A DNA stretch of 64,000 nucleotides from Rhizobacter sp. GTDB lineage: Bacteria; Pseudomonadota; Gammaproteobacteria; Burkholderiales; Burkholderiaceae_C. Within the stretch, counting starts at the first letter, position 1, and every line of letters begins with the position of its first letter. This document shows, piece after piece, positions 1 to 8,827 of this stretch. Under the pieces are notes generated by a model that worked only from the letters and a program-made list of their open reading frames with translations, had not been told where the DNA came from and ran no database searches. Both the position numbers and the translations under genes were made by a program. Location of the stretch: NCBI GenBank assembly GCA_019635355.1, contig JAHBZQ010000001.1, positions 5,022,001 through 5,086,000 on the forward strand, in the 5' to 3' direction.

Positions 1-170
1 AGCGTGAGCAGTGTGGCCAGCGGCTCGGCCACGGCGGCGACGAAGGTGTTGATGGACGGTGGCGCCACCGGAAACAGGCGCACCGGCGCCGTGGTCACCT
101 TGGCGGATTTCAGCTGCACGCCTGCGGTTGGACGCTGAACTGCTCGGTCCAAGATCGGCATGTCTGACAT
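1..170 (-). CDS. Start of an unidentified gene (partial, runs off left edge)
   Basis: An open frame begins with ATG at 170 behind a purine-rich AAGGGGAAG stretch and stays open for 56 codons to the window edge. The visible N-terminus begins MSDMPILDRAVQRP and is rich in Pro, Ala and Val, with no recognisable motif. It follows the lipid-biosynthesis genes on the same strand after a 163-bp gap, so it may be the next gene of that operon or a separate unit. Function not recognised; it is called only because the frame, start and spacing are consistent. Confidence 0.4.
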   Translation of the reverse strand, partial: MSDMPILDRAVQRPTAGVQLKSAKVTTAPVRLFPVAPPSINTFVAAVAEPLATLLT

Positions 171-333
171 GGAGCTTCCCCTTTTGCCCGGTTAATCGTT
201 CCGGTCGCGAGCCGCTGCGCTTGGCAGGCGTTGGCGCTGGTGGCGCCACGGGCTCGGACCTTGCGCGCCTTTCGGCAACCTGCGTGCCGCGCGGGGTGCG
301 CGCCGCGGGTATCAGCGGGGGATTAGCGGGGGA

Positions 334-804
334 TCAGCGCGAGCTGTACCGCCACCACTCGGTGCGGTGGTCTTCGGCCACGGTGCCGATGAGGAAGCCC
401 GCGGGGCCAGCTTCGAGCTGCGCGAGTTGCAGCGTGGCGTGGGTGTCGCGGCTCAGCACGTAGCGCGCGTCGCCTTGCCAGCCGAGGTGCTGGCTGAGCG
501 CGGCCAGCGTCTGGCTCGGCTGGCTCTGCATGAAGGTGAAGGGGAGCGGCAGGCCTTGTGTCGCCTGCTCGGCCACGACGCGCGTGGCCTCCATCGGGCC
601 ATGCACGCCCACGACGCGCAGCAGTGCGCCAGTAGGAAGCTGTTCTTCCTGCGCGGCGTCGAGGCACAGGCGCGCGCCGAAGAGCGCCAGCTCGGCCCAG
701 CCGCCGATGCGCCGCGGGCGTGTGCCGAGGCGGCGCGCGAGCTGGTCGCGCCAGTCGGCGGGCAGCGGGTCGAGCACGACGTGGGCCTTGAGGAAGAAGC
801 TCAT
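334..804 (-). CDS. Small ketoacyl-synthase-associated protein of the dialkylresorcinol-type cluster
   Basis: 156 aa. The start at 804 overlaps the stop of the upstream ketoacyl synthase by ATGA, which implies translational coupling. The protein begins MSFFLKAHVVLDPLPADW and contains WAELALFGARLCL and a central GLPLPFTFMQSQPSQ segment. This is reminiscent of the short ketoacyl-synthase N-terminal-like proteins found beside carrier proteins in aryl-polyene and flexirubin loci, but no catalytic Cys/His set is visible. It probably assists the synthase encoded just upstream; the exact role is inferred from position only. Confidence 0.6.
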   Translation of the reverse strand: MSFFLKAHVVLDPLPADWRDQLARRLGTRPRRIGGWAELALFGARLCLDAAQEEQLPTGALLRVVGVHGPMEATRVVAEQATQGLPLPFTFMQSQPSQTLAALSQHLGWQGDARYVLSRDTHATLQLAQLEAGPAGFLIGTVAEDHRTEWWRYSSR

Positions 805-1853
805 GCCTGCGTGTCCTCCAGCACCACCGCCGTGTGGCCACCGCCGAAGCCGAGGATGCTCGCCAGCACGTGACGGGCGCGTGACGGCGGCACGTTGGCG
901 AGAGGGGCTTGCAACGCGGGGTCTTGCGCGTGGTCGGCGCGCGGCCAGTGGTTCGATTCGAGGCAGGCGGTGAGCAGGGCGAGTTCGGCCACGCCCGAGG
1001 CGCCCAGCGTGTGGCCGATGGCGGCCTTGAACGAGACGAGGGGCGGGAGTGGGTCGAACACCTGGTGCAGCGCGCGTGCTTCGGTGGCATCGCTCGCCGC
1101 GCCGCCTGCCGCTTGCGGTTTGACGAGGTCGATGTCGGCGGCGGAAAGGCCGCTGTCGGCCAGCGCCTGGTGGCACATGTCGATCTCGGCGCTCTCGATC
1201 GAACCCGCGGGGTCGCGCCCGTCGACGACGTTGGCGCCCCCGGCGATGCGCCAGCGCGAGGGCTGCGCTGAAACCTGCAATGCGGCGACCGCTTCGCCCA
1301 GCACCAGGCCGTTGCGGCCCACGCCGTAGGGCAGGGCGCCGGTGGGGCTCAGGAGCTGCATGCCGGCGAAGCCGCCGAGGGTTAGCGTGTTGCGCAACTC
1401 CAGCCCGAGCACGAGCGCGTGCGGCACGACGCCGTGGCGCACCAGCGTGCGTGCGCTCATGAGAGCGTTGAGGCCCGAGGTGCAGGCGGTCGAGACGGTG
1501 TAGACCGGGCCTTGCCACCCGAGCCAGCCCGCCACGGTCTCGGCGAACGCGTGGTGGTCATGGGGGAGTTGGCCGGTGCTTTCGATCAGGCCGATGTCGA
1601 GCGAGGAGGAGGCGATGAAAAGTGCGCCGGTGGGGTCGGCTCCGGCTTCACGGGCGGACTGCTGGACGAGTCGCCGACTGCGCGAGGCCCAGTCCGCTTC
1701 GTCGTCGGCGATGGCGTACCAGGGCCAGGACGAGCCGTCGGCCAGTGTCACCGTGCGAGGCGCGACGCCGGCCGCCACGGCCTGCACGGCGTTCGCGAGA
1801 TCGGGCCCCAGCGCCGACGCGAGCGCACGGCCGGCGAGGTAGGCCTCGTTCAT
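801..1853 (-). CDS. Beta-ketoacyl-ACP synthase-like protein with non-canonical active site
   Basis: 350 aa, shorter than the usual ~400. The nucleophile region STACTSGLNAL (Cys about residue 114) and the GHT motif in FKAAIGHTLGASG, with its Lys and His, match condensing enzymes of the KAS I/II type. The first histidine motif, normally HGTGT, is replaced by KPQAAGG at the equivalent place. Such a protein could be a chain-length-factor-like partner, a decarboxylating priming enzyme, or a synthase with altered chemistry. Its ATG at 1853 overlaps the stop of the acyl carrier protein gene (ATGA), and its own stop overlaps the next gene. A longer in-frame upstream extension exists but lies over other genes, so the ATG at 1853 was chosen. 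Confidence 0.82.
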   Translation of the reverse strand: MNEAYLAGRALASALGPDLANAVQAVAAGVAPRTVTLADGSSWPWYAIADDEADWASRSRRLVQQSAREAGADPTGALFIASSSLDIGLIESTGQLPHDHHAFAETVAGWLGWQGPVYTVSTACTSGLNALMSARTLVRHGVVPHALVLGLELRNTLTLGGFAGMQLLSPTGALPYGVGRNGLVLGEAVAALQVSAQPSRWRIAGGANVVDGRDPAGSIESAEIDMCHQALADSGLSAADIDLVKPQAAGGAASDATEARALHQVFDPLPPLVSFKAAIGHTLGASGVAELALLTACLESNHWPRADHAQDPALQAPLANVPPSRARHVLASILGFGGGHTAVVLEDTQA

Positions 1854-2122
1854 TCCTTCAATGAGGGTGCGTGTTGGCGCAGGTGCTCGGCCAGGTGCGC
1901 GATGGAGGTGAGCGCGCGGCGCGTGTCCTTGCTGTCGGGCATGCGCACACCGTAGCGCTGCTGGATGGCCATCGAGATCTGCAGCGCGTCGAGCGAGTCG
2001 AGCGCGAGGCGGGCGTCGGGGCCGAAGAGCACTTCGTCGTCGGTGAGGCCGCCCTCGGGCTCGGTCTTTTCGGCGGCTTCGAGCACCAGGGTCTTGAGGT
2101 CGGCGATCAGGTCGGAGGACAT
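1850..2122 (-). CDS. Acyl carrier protein
   Basis: 90 aa. The phosphopantetheine site is DARLALDSLDALQISMAIQ, with the modified Ser in the DSLD motif near residue 42, and the helix-loop-helix pattern is typical of ACPs. It carries the growing acyl chain for the synthases of this operon. It starts one base after the stop of the permease gene and its stop overlaps the start of the downstream ketoacyl synthase, so the three genes are almost certainly co-translated. Confidence 0.9.
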   Translation of the reverse strand: MSSDLIADLKTLVLEAAEKTEPEGGLTDDEVLFGPDARLALDSLDALQISMAIQQRYGVRMPDSKDTRRALTSIAHLAEHLRQHAPSLKE

Positions 2123-3280
2123 TTATCGGGGCGAACGTTGAAACAACACGAGCGCGATGGCGAACATCAGCGCGGCGAAGAGCGACAGGCGTGCGAGCTG
2201 GGGCGCGGTGCTGGCGATGTCGCCGCCGCGTAGCACGACGTTGAGCAGGGCTTCCAGGCCCCAGTTCATCGGCGACCACTCGGCGAGGCGCTGCATCGAC
2301 AGCGGCATCACGAACTTGGGCACCATGATGCCGCCGATGGCGGCCATCAGCACGTTGATGATCGGCCCGACGGCGGCGGCCTGCGCATGCGTGCGCACGG
2401 CGCAGGCGATGGCGAGTGCCATGCTGACCGCGGCGAGGCTGATGGCGGCGAGTGCCAAGAGCAGGGCGGGCCAGTTCACGTGGGCGAGCGACAGCGCGTC
2501 GCCGCCGATCGCGGGCATGAGCCACACGCCGACGGCCAACATCAGCGCGGCCTGCACGGCGTTCACGCCGAGATAGGGCAGGCCCTTGGACGCGAGCAGC
2601 GCGGCGCGCGAGACGCCCAGGCTCTGCAGGCGCGCCAGCGTGCCGCTGCTGCGCTCTTCGACCACCAGGCCGGCCAGCGAGGCGACGACGAAGAACATGC
2701 CGAAGACGAGCCAGGCCGGCACGTTCTGCTGCACGGCGCTCGGGCGCGGGCCGTTCGTGCCGGCGCGCTCGGTCTGCACGAGCTTGAGCATCGAGGCGTC
2801 GGGCGCGGGCTTGGGGGCGTTGTTCTGGGCGAGCGCGGCGCGGGCCTTCAGCTCGCCCGCGGTGCCGGCAAGCTGCGCCTGCAGCGTGTTGAGCAGGTTG
2901 CCGTCGAGCCCGGGCTCGGCGAGCAGGCGCAGGTACGACTGCGTGGGCAGCGAAGCGTCTTCCAGCTCCCGCGAAAGGCCGGGCTGCAGCACCAGCACGT
3001 ACTTGAGGCGGCCTTCGCGCAGCTGCTGGGGCCAGTCGGCCGGCAGGGGCTGCGCGGGGCCGTGGCCACGCTCCCACGCCTTGACGAGCGCGCGGGCGAG
3101 CGGGTCGGTGTCCTCGGCTTGCACGGCATAGGGCAGGCTCGTCTGCGGCGGGCTGTAGTAGTCCTTCAGCGCCAGCGACATGATGACGATGAAGAGCACC
3201 GGCAGCAGGAAGAGCGCGGCCAGGCTGTGCGGGTCGCGCACCAGGGCGAGCAGCTCTTTCCTGATGAGGGCGGTCAGCAT
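2123..3280 (-). CDS. ABC-2 type transporter permease
   Basis: 385 aa inner-membrane protein. One transmembrane helix lies near the N-terminus (LAALFLLPVLFIVIMSLAL), followed by a large extracytoplasmic domain and then about five helices from residue ~180, including the VVEERSSGTLARL segment typical of ABC-2 permeases. With the ATPase encoded immediately upstream (one-base overlap TGATG) it should form an exporter. Position between carrier-protein and biosynthetic genes suggests export or membrane placement of the lipid-like product. Confidence 0.88.
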   Translation of the reverse strand: MLTALIRKELLALVRDPHSLAALFLLPVLFIVIMSLALKDYYSPPQTSLPYAVQAEDTDPLARALVKAWERGHGPAQPLPADWPQQLREGRLKYVLVLQPGLSRELEDASLPTQSYLRLLAEPGLDGNLLNTLQAQLAGTAGELKARAALAQNNAPKPAPDASMLKLVQTERAGTNGPRPSAVQQNVPAWLVFGMFFVVASLAGLVVEERSSGTLARLQSLGVSRAALLASKGLPYLGVNAVQAALMLAVGVWLMPAIGGDALSLAHVNWPALLLALAAISLAAVSMALAIACAVRTHAQAAAVGPIINVLMAAIGGIMVPKFVMPLSMQRLAEWSPMNWGLEALLNVVLRGGDIASTAPQLARLSLFAALMFAIALVLFQRSPR

Positions 3281-4197
3281 CAGTCCCTCAATGAACGTTG
3301 GGTGAGCGACATGAAGAGCTGCTCCAGGTTGCCGCGGCCGAATTCGGCGGAATGCACCGTGGCACCTGCGGCGTCGAGTGCGGTCAGGACGGCGGCCGGG
3401 CGGCTTTTCAGGCGCAGGCTGACTCGGGGGGCGGTGCCGTCGAGCACGGTGCCGTGCTGGGCCAGGAGGTCGAGCAGAGCCGCGCGCTCGAGGCCATCGG
3501 CTGCGAGCACCATCACCGGCTCATGCTGCGCCAGCAGCTCGTCCAGCGAGCCGGCGCACAGCCGGCGGCCACGGTCGAGGATGACGATGCGGTCGGCGAT
3601 GGCCTCGATCTCTTCCATGTAGTGCGAGGTGTAGATGACCGCCGCGCCGTGTTTCGCGAGCGACTTGATCGCGTCGAGGATGAAGGCACGCGACTGCGGG
3701 TCGACACCGACGGTGGGCTCGTCGAAGAGCACGAGCTCGGGCTCGGGCAGCAGCGCGATGGCGAGGTTGAGCCGGCGCTTGAGGCCGCCCGAGAGCTTCT
3801 CGGCGCGGGTGTGCTGGTAGCGCTCGAGCTGCGCGAAGGCGAGGCAGGCGGCGATGCGCTCATCAAGCTTCGCGCCGCCCAGGCGGCCGGCGGCGGCGAA
3901 GCAGGCGAGGTTCTCGGCCACGCTCAGCATCGGGTAGAACGCGTATTCCTGTGGCGCGACGGCGATGCGCGTGGGCGTTGCGTGGCGCACCGTGGCGAGC
4001 GGCTGGCCGTCGACGAGGATCTGGCCCTGCTGCACGGGCAGGAGGCCGGCGAGGTGGGAGATCAGCGTCGTCTTGCCGGCGCCGTTGGGGCCAAGCAGGC
4101 CCAGCACATGGCCACGCTCGGCCGTGAGCGACACGCCCTCGAGCGCGGGCTGCTCAGTGCGAGGGTAGCGGTAGCCGAGGTGCTCGATCGACAGCAT
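3280..4197 (-). CDS. ABC transporter ATP-binding protein
   Basis: 305 aa. Walker A GPNGAGKT (about residue 37), signature LSGGLKRRLN, Walker B LVLFDEPTVGVDP and switch His in YTSHYMEE are all present, so the ATPase should be active. It is of the drug/lipid exporter class that pairs with ABC-2 permeases. The C-terminal ~80 residues form the usual accessory region. Stop overlaps the permease start by one base. It lies 22 bp after the BtrH-like gene in the same operon. Confidence 0.93.
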   Translation of the reverse strand: MLSIEHLGYRYPRTEQPALEGVSLTAERGHVLGLLGPNGAGKTTLISHLAGLLPVQQGQILVDGQPLATVRHATPTRIAVAPQEYAFYPMLSVAENLACFAAAGRLGGAKLDERIAACLAFAQLERYQHTRAEKLSGGLKRRLNLAIALLPEPELVLFDEPTVGVDPQSRAFILDAIKSLAKHGAAVIYTSHYMEEIEAIADRIVILDRGRRLCAGSLDELLAQHEPVMVLAADGLERAALLDLLAQHGTVLDGTAPRVSLRLKSRPAAVLTALDAAGATVHSAEFGRGNLEQLFMSLTQRSLRD

Positions 4198-4219
4198 GGG
4201 GCCGCGATTGTCGCTGCGC

Positions 4220-5227
4220 TCACTTCACCGCAGCTTGCAGGTCCTTGAAGAAGGCTTCTTCCTGATCGGCCTGCTGGCGCAGCAGCGCCGCGATGGCCGA
4301 CGGGTTCACCGGCTCGCGGCCCTTGATCATGCGGGCGGCCTTCAGCGCCATCACGCGCCAGCCGTCGCCGATGGCGGTGAGCCGCTCGGAGAATTGCGCG
4401 AGCACGGGCCGCTCGGCCAGCTGCGCGGCTTCCTGCAGGAAGGCGGCGTAGATGAAGCGGAAGCCGGCGCCGCCGGTGCCGATCTCTTCCTGCATGCGCA
4501 CGATCTGGCCGATGAAGTCGGCGCTGCGCTTCTCTTCTGTTTTGTCGCCGGCCGGGAGTTTGTCGACGTGCTTCGCCAGCCAGCGCATGCCTCGCACGCC
4601 GGCGATGGGCACGGGTGGCAGCATGGCGCGGCAGTTCTTGCGGATGGCGGCGCGCACGGCTTCGGGCGTGATCTTCTTCTGCGGGATGGTCGTCGGGTAG
4701 TACAGCAGGCCTTTGGGCGCGAGCGCGCCCTTGGCGAAGCGGGCGCGCAGCAGGTCGGCGCTGGCGCAGCGCTGCGGGTGCTCGAACACCGGGTCGCTGA
4801 TCAGGTACTCGTCGCCCTCTTTGCCGTAGACGAGCAGGTTGTGCGCATTGAAGTGGAAGCGCATGTCGGGCGGCATGTAGGGCAGCCAGTAGACCGAGGT
4901 CTGCAGGCCGACGATCTCACCCTTGGCGAGCAGCTCGTCGAGGCGCTTCGCGCCGGCCTGCGGCGAGCGGAAGGTCTCGAAGCGGAAGCGCGTGGCCAGC
5001 GGCGCCAAGAGGCCCTTGATGATGCCGCGCGGCAGCGTGCGGTAGGCGATCAGCGGCAGGCCGTTGATCTTGATGAAGGGCAGGTAGGCGAAGGCGAGGC
5101 CGGCCGAGAGGCCGAAGGCCAGGCTCTCCGACACCGGCACGCCGTGGTGGCGCAGCAGGTTGGAGATGACGCCGCTCTCGCAGTGCGCGGCGTGGGCATG
5201 CTGGAAGGTGGCGGCGTGGCTGTTCAT
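4220..5227 (-). CDS. BtrH N-terminal domain-like protein (Cys-His type acyltransferase/peptidase fold)
   Basis: 335 aa. The first half resembles the BtrH N-terminal family: an early Cys in HAAHCESGVISNLL, a His in FHFNAHNLLVYG and an Asp in LISDPV form a plausible papain-like triad. In butirosin biosynthesis BtrH transfers an acyl group from a carrier protein, and relatives occur in flexirubin and dialkylresorcinol loci. The second half is helical and specific to this group. The start codon overlaps the preceding 132-aa gene by ATGA. Likely role, by inference: moving an acyl group off the cluster's ACP. Confidence 0.7.
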   Translation of the reverse strand: MNSHAATFQHAHAAHCESGVISNLLRHHGVPVSESLAFGLSAGLAFAYLPFIKINGLPLIAYRTLPRGIIKGLLAPLATRFRFETFRSPQAGAKRLDELLAKGEIVGLQTSVYWLPYMPPDMRFHFNAHNLLVYGKEGDEYLISDPVFEHPQRCASADLLRARFAKGALAPKGLLYYPTTIPQKKITPEAVRAAIRKNCRAMLPPVPIAGVRGMRWLAKHVDKLPAGDKTEEKRSADFIGQIVRMQEEIGTGGAGFRFIYAAFLQEAAQLAERPVLAQFSERLTAIGDGWRVMALKAARMIKGREPVNPSAIAALLRQQADQEEAFFKDLQAAVK

Positions 5228-5622
5228 GAGGGCAACTTGCGCAGTTCGGCGATGGAGAGGCCGAGTGCGTCGGCGTAGCGCTGCAGGTGTTTGTCAGTGA
5301 GCGTGGAGAAGACTTCGGGCCGAAGGTGGCGCTTCACGCGCCATTGCCAGAAGCCGCTGGTCTGCGACAGGAGCGGGATATCCATGCGGCGAGCGCACAT
5401 CCAGTATTCGAGCGTCGACGCGGTGCCGGCCTGCACCCGCTGCCGCGCTTCTTCGGCCAGCGCATGCAGCGTGTCGACGGCGTTGCTGGTGACGATCTCT
5501 TCGGCTTCCCAGCCCTTGCTGGGGGCGATCACGATGCGGCCGTTGGCGTCTTTCGCATAGACGGCCTTGCGGTGGCCGCCGAGGGTGGCGTTGCCTTCTT
5601 GCGGGACGTTGTCGAGGTCCAT
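5224..5622 (-). CDS. Conserved protein of the dialkylresorcinol/flexirubin-type cluster
   Basis: 132 aa, soluble, with no signal peptide. It starts MDLDNVPQEGNATLGGHRKA and has a C-terminal half rich in Arg and Leu ending ALGLSIAELRKLPS. It sits between the KAS III gene and the BtrH-like gene and overlaps the latter by four bases, so it is part of the same biosynthetic unit. I do not recognise a catalytic motif; similar small proteins accompany DarA/DarB-type genes, and that context is the only clue to its job. Confidence 0.7.
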   Translation of the reverse strand: MDLDNVPQEGNATLGGHRKAVYAKDANGRIVIAPSKGWEAEEIVTSNAVDTLHALAEEARQRVQAGTASTLEYWMCARRMDIPLLSQTSGFWQWRVKRHLRPEVFSTLTDKHLQRYADALGLSIAELRKLPS

Positions 5623-5638
5623 GGCGGAGGTGTCGATC

Positions 5639-5710
5639 CGTTCGCCCTGAGCTTGTCGAAGGGCCCTTCGTCGGGCTCAGGACAGGCTTCGACAGGCTCA
5701 GCCCGAACGG
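5639..5710. repeat. REP-like intergenic palindrome
   Basis: Two inverted arms, CGTTCGCCCTGAGCTTGTCG on the left and CTTCGACAGGCTCAGCCC on the right, enclose a short spacer in the 94-bp gap between the KAS III gene and the next gene of the operon. This TTCGACAGGCTCA-type palindrome is a widespread dispersed repeat in beta- and gammaproteobacteria. It can fold into a stable hairpin and may act as a partial terminator or mRNA stabiliser inside the operon. Confidence 0.8.
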
Positions 5711-5716
5711 TGAGTG

Positions 5717-6850
5717 TCAGACGGCAGTGAGGTGAACGAATCCTGTCGAGAAACGGCCGCTTTCCGGGATGTACATCAAGAGCTTCTGCCCCTTCTGAAT
5801 GCGGCCCGAGCGGAACAGCTCGTCGAGCATGATGTACGGCGAGGCCGAGCCGGTGTTGCCCTTGGTCACGAGGTTGCTGAACCAGCGCTCGCGCGGGATG
5901 GGCAGGCCGGCTTCTCCAATGGCTTGCTCGACGGGGCCGCTGAAGAAGGCCGACGAGACGTGCGGCAGGAACCAGTCGATCTCGCTCGCCACCAGGCGGC
6001 GCTTGTCGACGATCTCGGCCAGCGGCTCGCGCACGGTGGCGCGGATGACGTGTTCGTTGAGCAGGCGAACGTCTTGCTTGACGGCGAAGATCGACTTGGC
6101 CTGCCACTCGTCGGTGCCGAAGCGCAGCCAGCCGCGCAGCGTTCCGTCTTCGTTCTTGTCGCCGCCGGCGTACATGCACACCGGCAGCTCGTGGGCGGCC
6201 GACGAAAGCTCGATCCAGTCGACGCGCAGCGAGAGCGGGCCGCGCGGGGCCGTCTCGAGCAGCACGGCACCGGCGCCGTCGGACAGCATCCAGCGCAGGA
6301 AGTCTTTCTCGAACGCGATCTCGGGGCGCTCTTCGAGCTGCTGCAGCTTGTGCTCGACCTCGGGGTCGAAGTTGCGCGCCAGCATGATGGGCGAGGCCAG
6401 CTCCGAGCCGGTGGCCACCGCGCGCTTCGATTCACCCGCACGCACGGAGAGCCACGCATGCTTGAGCGCCGCGGCGCCCGAGAGGCAGATGCCAGCGCAC
6501 GACACCGCTTCGAGGCGCGGCCAGCCGAGTTCGCCGTGCACCATCACCGCATGGTTGGGCATGAGCTGGTCGGGCAGCGAGGTGCCGGTGGCCAGCGTGT
6601 CGACGCGGCCGATGTCGCCCATCGAGCGGATGGCGTTGGCCGTCATCTGCGCGTTGGTCATCGCCGGCTCGCCGGTGGCGCGGTCGATGGCGTAGTGGCG
6701 CGACTGGATGCCGTTGCTGCGCAGCACCAGCCGGCGTGCCCGCGAAGGCTTGCCGCCGACCATGCCGAGCACGGATTCGATCTCGTCGTTGGAAACAGGC
6801 GCGAAGGGGAGGAACGCTCCGGTGCGCGTGAGAAAGACGTCAATCCCCAT
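5717..6850 (-). CDS. darB: 3-oxoacyl-ACP synthase III family protein (DarB-like)
   Basis: 377 aa condensing enzyme of the KAS III family. The nucleophile Cys is in SCAGICLSGAAAL, with the His in WFLPHVSSAFF and Asn in NTGSASPYIM completing the Cys-His-Asn triad. The neighbour encoding a DarA-like flavodoxin-fold protein overlaps it by 11 bp, the arrangement seen for dialkylresorcinol synthesis, where DarB joins two acyl units and DarA aids cyclisation/aromatisation. The symbol is by similarity of family and context only. A REP-like palindrome follows the stop. Confidence 0.8.
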   Translation of the reverse strand: MGIDVFLTRTGAFLPFAPVSNDEIESVLGMVGGKPSRARRLVLRSNGIQSRHYAIDRATGEPAMTNAQMTANAIRSMGDIGRVDTLATGTSLPDQLMPNHAVMVHGELGWPRLEAVSCAGICLSGAAALKHAWLSVRAGESKRAVATGSELASPIMLARNFDPEVEHKLQQLEERPEIAFEKDFLRWMLSDGAGAVLLETAPRGPLSLRVDWIELSSAAHELPVCMYAGGDKNEDGTLRGWLRFGTDEWQAKSIFAVKQDVRLLNEHVIRATVREPLAEIVDKRRLVASEIDWFLPHVSSAFFSGPVEQAIGEAGLPIPRERWFSNLVTKGNTGSASPYIMLDELFRSGRIQKGQKLLMYIPESGRFSTGFVHLTAV

Positions 6851-7799
6851 ACAAGTTACTGCGCTCTGTGGACGAGCCGGACGGCTGTTCGTATTGGTTT
6901 TTGATTTTAGAGAGCCACCCTCCCATGAAGGGCCGCAGAAGCGTCTGGATGAGGATGCTGGTGGGCACTACCGTGATGATCATCACGATCAGGAAGGTCA
7001 CGTAGATCGCGAGCAAGGGCACGCGCTGCGGCGCCCCCGGCTTGCCGGCGGCCATCAGCAGTTTTCCCCAGACGTGGAAGCTGCGCGAGGCGGCTTTTTC
7101 GCTGAAGTAGAGGCGGGGGTCGACGGTGGCCGCGCCCAGGCCGGCCAGCAGCGGCTGCGTGCTTTTTTCACGATCGGCATGCAGCGATTCGGCGAGCGCC
7201 TTGCCGAAGCGGCGGGCGCTCTGGATCTGCGTGTCGTTCAGGCCTGCGTCGGGCATGCCCCAGAAGCCCTTGCGGCTGCCGGAGAGCACCCACTTGGGCG
7301 TGGTGAAGAAGGTGGCGAGCGTGGGGCCGGGGTCGACGTAGACCACGTTGTCGAGGAGGCGCGCGCCCGTGGCGGCGAGCAGGCCCTTGACCTTCTCCTG
7401 CGCCATCAGCCACATGTTGCGGCAGGCGATGAGCGTGACGACGGGCTTGCCATGGAGCAGCTTCTTCGCCACCGGGTGTTGCAGGAAGGCCGTGACCGGC
7501 TGCGAGGGGGCGAGGTACCACACCTGGTAGGGCAGCACGATGAGGTCGAAGTCTTCGTCGCCCTTGAGCGACAGCGGCTTCAGCTCGGGCCCGCGCAGGT
7601 GGTAGGACTCGGGGAAGGCGTCGAGGAAGGTGAAGAAGCCCCAGGGGAAGGGGAAGGGACGACGTGGCTCGATGGTTTCGACGTGCAGCGAGATGCCGGG
7701 GTCGGCGCGCAGGGCGCTCACGAAGCTGTCGGTCAGGGTGTTGAGTTGTCCGCTCTGCGAAAAGCGCAGCACGAGGACCTTCTTGACGGTGTTCACCAC
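6840..7799 (-). CDS. darA: Dialkylresorcinol condensing enzyme-like protein (DarA-like, flavodoxin fold)
   Basis: 319 aa. The N-terminal ~180 residues have a flavodoxin/NAD(P)H-dehydrogenase-like fold beginning KKVLVLRFSQSGQLNTL, which includes a phosphate-binding-like SQSGQL loop. A single C-terminal membrane helix (LLAIYVTFLIVMIITVV) anchors it. This architecture matches the DarA family in dialkylresorcinol and flexirubin clusters. It is the first gene of the minus-strand operon; the promoter should lie in the 76 bp between it and rarD, but no convincing boxes were picked out. Confidence 0.78.
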   Translation of the reverse strand: MVNTVKKVLVLRFSQSGQLNTLTDSFVSALRADPGISLHVETIEPRRPFPFPWGFFTFLDAFPESYHLRGPELKPLSLKGDEDFDLIVLPYQVWYLAPSQPVTAFLQHPVAKKLLHGKPVVTLIACRNMWLMAQEKVKGLLAATGARLLDNVVYVDPGPTLATFFTTPKWVLSGSRKGFWGMPDAGLNDTQIQSARRFGKALAESLHADREKSTQPLLAGLGAATVDPRLYFSEKAASRSFHVWGKLLMAAGKPGAPQRVPLLAIYVTFLIVMIITVVPTSILIQTLLRPFMGGWLSKIKNQYEQPSGSSTERSNLYGD

Positions 7800-7875
7800 A
7801 AAGCCATGAGAAGAAAACGGGATTGCCTATGGTAGGCGAGTACACGCCAACACGAAGTCCTGAAAAGGCAGGAAG

Positions 7876-8763
7876 TCAGGCAGTTTGTGGCGCCGCGGTG
7901 GTACGGCTGCGCCACCAGCCCTCGGCGCTGTAGAGGGCGAGCGCCGCCCAGATCAGCGCAAACCCCATCAGCCGTTTGGCCGAGAAGGGCTCGTGGAAGA
8001 TCCACAGCCCGATGGCCAGCTGGATGGTCGGGCCGATGTACTGCAGCAGGCCCAGCGTGGTGAGCGAGATCTGCCGCGCGCCGGCCGCGAAGAGCAGCAG
8101 CGGCACGGCGGTGATGGGGCCGGCGGCGATCAGCCAGAGGTTGGTGCCGGCCTCGGGCGCGGGGAAGACGCTGGTGCCTTGCCACATCCACACCCCGAGC
8201 ACTGCGATGGCGATGGGGGCGAGCAGCAAGGTCTCGAGCGTGAGCCCTTCCAGCGCGCCGAGGCTGGCCACCTTGCGCATCAGCCCGTAGGCGCCGAAGC
8301 TCGCGGCCAATGCCAGGGCAATCCACGGCGGGTGGCCGGCGAGCACCGCGAGCCACAGCACGCCGGCCCCGGCGATGCCGAGCGCCAGCCACTGCACGGG
8401 CCGCAGCCGCTCGTGCAGCACGGTGTAGCCGAGCAGCACGTTGACCAGCGGGTTGATGAAGTAGCCGAGGCTCGCCTCGATCACATGGCCGCTGTTGACG
8501 GCCCAGATGTAGGTGAGCCAGTTGACCGACAGCAGCACCGCGCTCGCCGCGAAGGCCAGCAGCACCTTGGGGCTGCGCAGCACCGGCTTGACCCAGGCCC
8601 ATTGCCGCCGCAGCGTGAGCACGACCAGCACGAAGACCAGCGACCACACGATGCGATGGACGAGGATTTCACCGGAGGGGACGCTCGCGATCTGGCGGAA
8701 GTAGAGCGGGAAGATGCCCCACAGCGCGAAGGCGAGGGCGGCGTACAGGGCTCCGATGGGCAT
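7876..8763 (-). CDS. rarD: RarD-like EamA transporter
   Basis: 295 aa with about ten hydrophobic helices in two EamA halves; it starts MPIGALYAALAFALWGIFPL, the typical RarD N-terminus, and contains the family segment NSGHVIEASLGYFINPLVN. Predicted inner-membrane drug/metabolite-type permease of unknown substrate. The ATG at 8763 was chosen over a longer frame because homology-like sequence starts there. It is divergent from the MoaD-like gene, with a 64-bp shared upstream region. Confidence 0.92.
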   Translation of the reverse strand: MPIGALYAALAFALWGIFPLYFRQIASVPSGEILVHRIVWSLVFVLVVLTLRRQWAWVKPVLRSPKVLLAFAASAVLLSVNWLTYIWAVNSGHVIEASLGYFINPLVNVLLGYTVLHERLRPVQWLALGIAGAGVLWLAVLAGHPPWIALALAASFGAYGLMRKVASLGALEGLTLETLLLAPIAIAVLGVWMWQGTSVFPAPEAGTNLWLIAAGPITAVPLLLFAAGARQISLTTLGLLQYIGPTIQLAIGLWIFHEPFSAKRLMGFALIWAALALYSAEGWWRSRTTAAPQTA

Positions 8764-8827
8764 CGGCGGATTCTCCCAGCCCTGCTGCCGGGTTGCTGAC
8801 GGGTGGTCATTCGGCGGGCCTGGCGGC

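Noticed and set aside
801..3077. 758-aa frame covering the synthase, carrier protein and permease
   Set aside because: Only its C-terminal 350 residues look like a protein; the rest is the out-of-frame shadow of the acyl carrier and permease genes.
5639..5710. Possible attC at the left region palindrome
   Set aside because: Lacks GTTRRRY/RYYYAAC cores; matches a common dispersed REP-type repeat.
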